From Cytophagales bacterium (GTDB lineage: Bacteria > Bacteroidota > Bacteroidia > Cytophagales > Cyclobacteriaceae), in contig DPLR01000362.1 of assembly GCA_003541895.1 (NCBI GenBank), positions 1 through 7,548 on the forward strand: a stretch of DNA of 7,548 nucleotides, given 5' to 3'. The notes beneath the pieces are model-generated. The model ran no database searches. It had not been told where the DNA came from and was given only the letters and a program-made list of their open reading frames with translations. Position 1 is the first letter of the stretch; each line of letters begins with the position of its first letter. The position numbers and the translations under genes are program-made. Of the stretch, positions 5,993 through 7,548 are shown in pieces.

Positions 5993-6714
5993 TTCATTAC
6001 TCTGATTCTATTGCTTGGTACATCATCAAATGCAGATACTTTCTGTCCTTTGTTAGGATTCGAACTGCACGTTGCTTTGTGGGCAGCTAATTTGTAAATA
6101 CTCGTGAAGACCTGTCCGCACTTGCATGTTACCTTCTCGATTTCACGCCTCTTAAATTCTTCAAGTTCCACTAGTTGATTCAGTAGCTTTACTGAGTCCT
6201 CCTTTGCTACGGATAATTCAGATTTGATTAAACTGATTGTGCGATTGTATTCCTCATTTTCTTGTTTGAGCGTTTCAATTTGTTTAATCATATCGGTCGC
6301 TTGTAATTCATCATTGAATTTCTTCACGAACAGTTCTGAATACACGTAGTTGAGTCCACACACCATTGCCCCAATGAACCACCTGACTGCAATGTCCAAA
6401 ATTGGTTGAGTAGTGTTAAAAGCATCAATGAAAAATAAAACGATGAAACCGGAACAGATAGCGAAGAAGATAGGTAATTGCTTGCTTGAGAAATATTTTA
6501 CGTTGGCCGTGATTACTAATACAGTAGTCTCAATTCCACAACTTAAAATCCACGCGGCCATGTCTGCTTGCCATGGCGACATGCATTTCACAAATACTTG
6601 GTAGTATAGTCCATGACCTACAAAGAGCATTGTGACCACGGTCATTAATAGTACAAATATTACCATCCCTAAACTGGTGATGGTATTAGCAATTGCTGAT
6701 ACGATTTTACTCAT
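5989..6714 (-). CDS. Four-helix membrane protein with coiled coil and C2H2-like zinc finger
   Basis: This 241-residue protein has four hydrophobic segments at about 12-34, 50-70, 80-98 and 106-128. A charged heptad-like region (about 135-195, rich in Glu, Lys, Leu and Gln) looks like a coiled coil. Then comes a zinc-finger pattern: Cys197, Cys199, Phe203, Leu209, His212 and Cys216. From Cys199 on, the spacing (C-x3-F-x5-L-x2-H-x3-C) is that of a classical C2H2 finger, with Cys as last ligand and only one residue between the first two Cys. A basic tail follows. With four helices and a long charged C-terminus, the coiled coil and finger probably face the cytoplasm. Such a finger could bind DNA, RNA or protein; the function is unknown. 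Its start lies 5 bp after the upstream gene and its TGA overlaps the next ATG, so it is the middle gene of an operon with the PH-like protein. Confidence 0.88.
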   Translation of the reverse strand: MSKIVSAIANTITSLGMVIFVLLMTVVTMLFVGHGLYYQVFVKCMSPWQADMAAWILSCGIETTVLVITANVKYFSSKQLPIFFAICSGFIVLFFIDAFNTTQPILDIAVRWFIGAMVCGLNYVYSELFVKKFNDELQATDMIKQIETLKQENEEYNRTISLIKSELSVAKEDSVKLLNQLVELEEFKRREIEKVTCKCGQVFTSIYKLAAHKATCSSNPNKGQKVSAFDDVPSNRIRVMK

Positions 6715-6719
6715 AGGTA

Positions 6720-7466
6720 TTATTGGATTAATTGATTGATTGCTTTTATGATTGCTGAATGTATAATGGGTTCGGTGGGGATGATCTTGTCGTTCTCATC
6801 TTCAGGAATTGGATCATAGTAGTACAGGCGAACCTGATCTTTTCTCAGCAACAATCTTATAGCCTCCTGAAATAATGAGTGAAGCGGTTGGTTTCTCATC
6901 ACTCTTGGCATATTAACATGCGTCATGTAGATGTCGCCCGGATTATCATCGTGCCATTCAGCAACTTTCGCGAGTAGATGGATGTTGCTTAACATACGGC
7001 ATTTCATGTAAAGAGCGATCTTGTGGTTGCTTTGGTAGGAAATGTAACAGTCGATTCCGCTACGGATGTTAAGCATGAAACTATTTAGGGAGTGGTTGAT
7101 CTGACGGCATCGTCCCTTATCCGAAATAAATCGAGAGTAGTGGTTGGTTAGTAGAAGCCTTAAGTAAAGAGTTTCTATTTGGTCAATGGTGGTTGAGTAG
7201 AGGGTATCGGCAATGGTGATCTTGAACTGATCGACAGTTATGGTGATATAATCACTCTCGTCTTCTCGCAGTACGTAGGTTACACTGTCATCGTCTCTGA
7301 AACATGACAGATTCAAGATCAGTTCGTGTGGAGAATTATAACGGATAAACCTAATAATGCTGTTCCTCGTCTTGTAAGAAACGCGATAAAAAAAGCCGGA
7401 TGATTTTCCGGCAGAAAAAAGGGGCAAGTTGTTCTTACTTGCCCCGTCAGGTGGGTCGGGAATCAT
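6720..7466 (-). CDS. Operon-leading protein of unknown function, start uncertain
   Basis: I do not recognise this protein. From the ATG at 7466 it has 248 residues. No signal peptide or membrane helix is evident; it looks like a soluble alpha/beta protein rich in Ile, Tyr and Arg, for example IRFIRYNSPHELILNLS, YITITVDQFKITIAD, KIALYMKCRMLSNIHLLAKV and RLYYYDPIPEDEND. The start is doubtful. The frame is open through the ATG to the window edge (27 more codons, including a 7-residue repeat), so the protein may begin outside. Conversely, two intrinsic terminators in the same orientation lie within codons about 8-27. Downstream of them the first in-frame ATG is codon 129, and a TTG at 7316 (codon 51) is the only plausible near start I found. 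The 3' half is secure: it ends 5 bp before the zinc-finger membrane gene, so the two should be co-transcribed. Confidence 0.75.
   Translation of the reverse strand: MIPDPPDGASKNNLPLFSAGKSSGFFYRVSYKTRNSIIRFIRYNSPHELILNLSCFRDDDSVTYVLREDESDYITITVDQFKITIADTLYSTTIDQIETLYLRLLLTNHYSRFISDKGRCRQINHSLNSFMLNIRSGIDCYISYQSNHKIALYMKCRMLSNIHLLAKVAEWHDDNPGDIYMTHVNMPRVMRNQPLHSLFQEAIRLLLRKDQVRLYYYDPIPEDENDKIIPTEPIIHSAIIKAINQLIQ
7388..7412 (-). terminator. Intrinsic terminator 2 of a tandem pair
   Basis: On the minus strand, GCCGGA (7412-7407), a 6-nt loop and TCCGGC (7400-7395) are followed by seven T (7394-7388). This is a compact GC-rich stem with a strong U-tract, and it lies inside the predicted coding region of the operon-leading gene. 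There is no matching T-run on the plus strand, so it works only leftward. Confidence 0.75.
7415..7445 (-). terminator. Intrinsic terminator 1 of a tandem pair
   Basis: On the minus strand, GGGGCAAGT (7445-7437), loop AAGAACA and ACTTGCCCC (7429-7421) are followed by six T (7420-7415). The perfect 9-bp stem and U-tract make a textbook intrinsic terminator. It precedes the second terminator by only a few bases, in the same orientation. It may end a transcript from a gene to the right of the window, or attenuate the operon. Confidence 0.8.
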
Positions 7467-7514
7467 TAATGTAGAGTTTAATTGTTCATCGGATGGTTTG
7501 AGTAATGAAGAAAA

Positions 7515-7547
7515 GGTATTTCGGAGGTCAAGGAAGGTATTTCGGAG
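7515..7547. repeat. Two copies of a 12-bp repeat with 21-bp period
   Basis: GGTATTTCGGAG occurs at 7515-7526 and 7536-7547, both preceded by A and spaced 21 bp apart. In the minus-strand frame continuous with the operon-leading gene it encodes LRNTFLD followed by LRNTFSS; in another open minus frame it encodes SEIPSLT and SEIPFLH. The window ends just after the second copy, so more units may follow. Confidence 0.7.
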
Positions 7548-7548
7548 T

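Noticed and set aside
6413..6604. Plus-strand 63-residue frame
   Set aside because: It is antisense to the membrane helices of the zinc-finger protein.

Overview
The window looks like chromosomal DNA of a Bacteroidota species (Cytophagales, Chitinophagales or Sphingobacteriales type). The signs are a very long secreted FG-GAP/Ig-like repeat protein of the kind that usually carries a type IX secretion sorting domain, A/T-rich start regions without Shine-Dalgarno sequences, and a short XRE regulator of a type I associate with this phylum. No taxonomic marker such as an rRNA or tRNA gene is present, so the assignment is inferred from style. No tRNA, rRNA, CRISPR array, transposase or integrase is visible.

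Region 1 (1-3196, minus strand) is the first 1065 codons of a giant surface protein: signal peptide, IPT/TIG domain, six FG-GAP/VCBS calcium-loop repeats, six tandem 78-residue Ig-like repeats and two further Ig-like modules. The C-terminus lies outside the window. Region 2 (3270-4882, minus) holds two unlinked-looking single genes. One is a membrane-anchored protein with a bacterial PH-like domain and a His-Glu repeat. The other is an uncharacterised 245-residue protein with a DPD-x-G motif. The second gene is bracketed by two copies of a 26-bp direct repeat (22/26 identical), each copy abutting a strong hairpin, so it looks like an independent cassette. Region 3 (4930-5413) has a plus-strand XRE-type regulator and a doubtful small ORF on the minus strand.

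Region 4 (5441 to the right edge, minus) is a compact three-gene operon: a protein of unknown function (reading frame open to the window edge), then a four-helix membrane protein with a coiled coil and a C-terminal C2H2-like zinc finger, then a soluble PH-like protein. The genes are 5 bp apart and then overlap by 4 bp. The soluble PH-like protein is a shortened paralogue of the membrane-anchored one in region 2; the similarity covers both the PH-like part and a helical C-terminal part. This is the most interesting theme of the window: two related PH-like proteins, one with and one without a membrane anchor, beside a membrane zinc-finger protein. The function is unknown. A membrane-associated stress or defence role is only a hypothesis.

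The first gene of the operon has an oddity: two textbook intrinsic terminators, in the gene's own orientation, lie inside its predicted N-terminal coding region. This puts its start in doubt or suggests attenuation.
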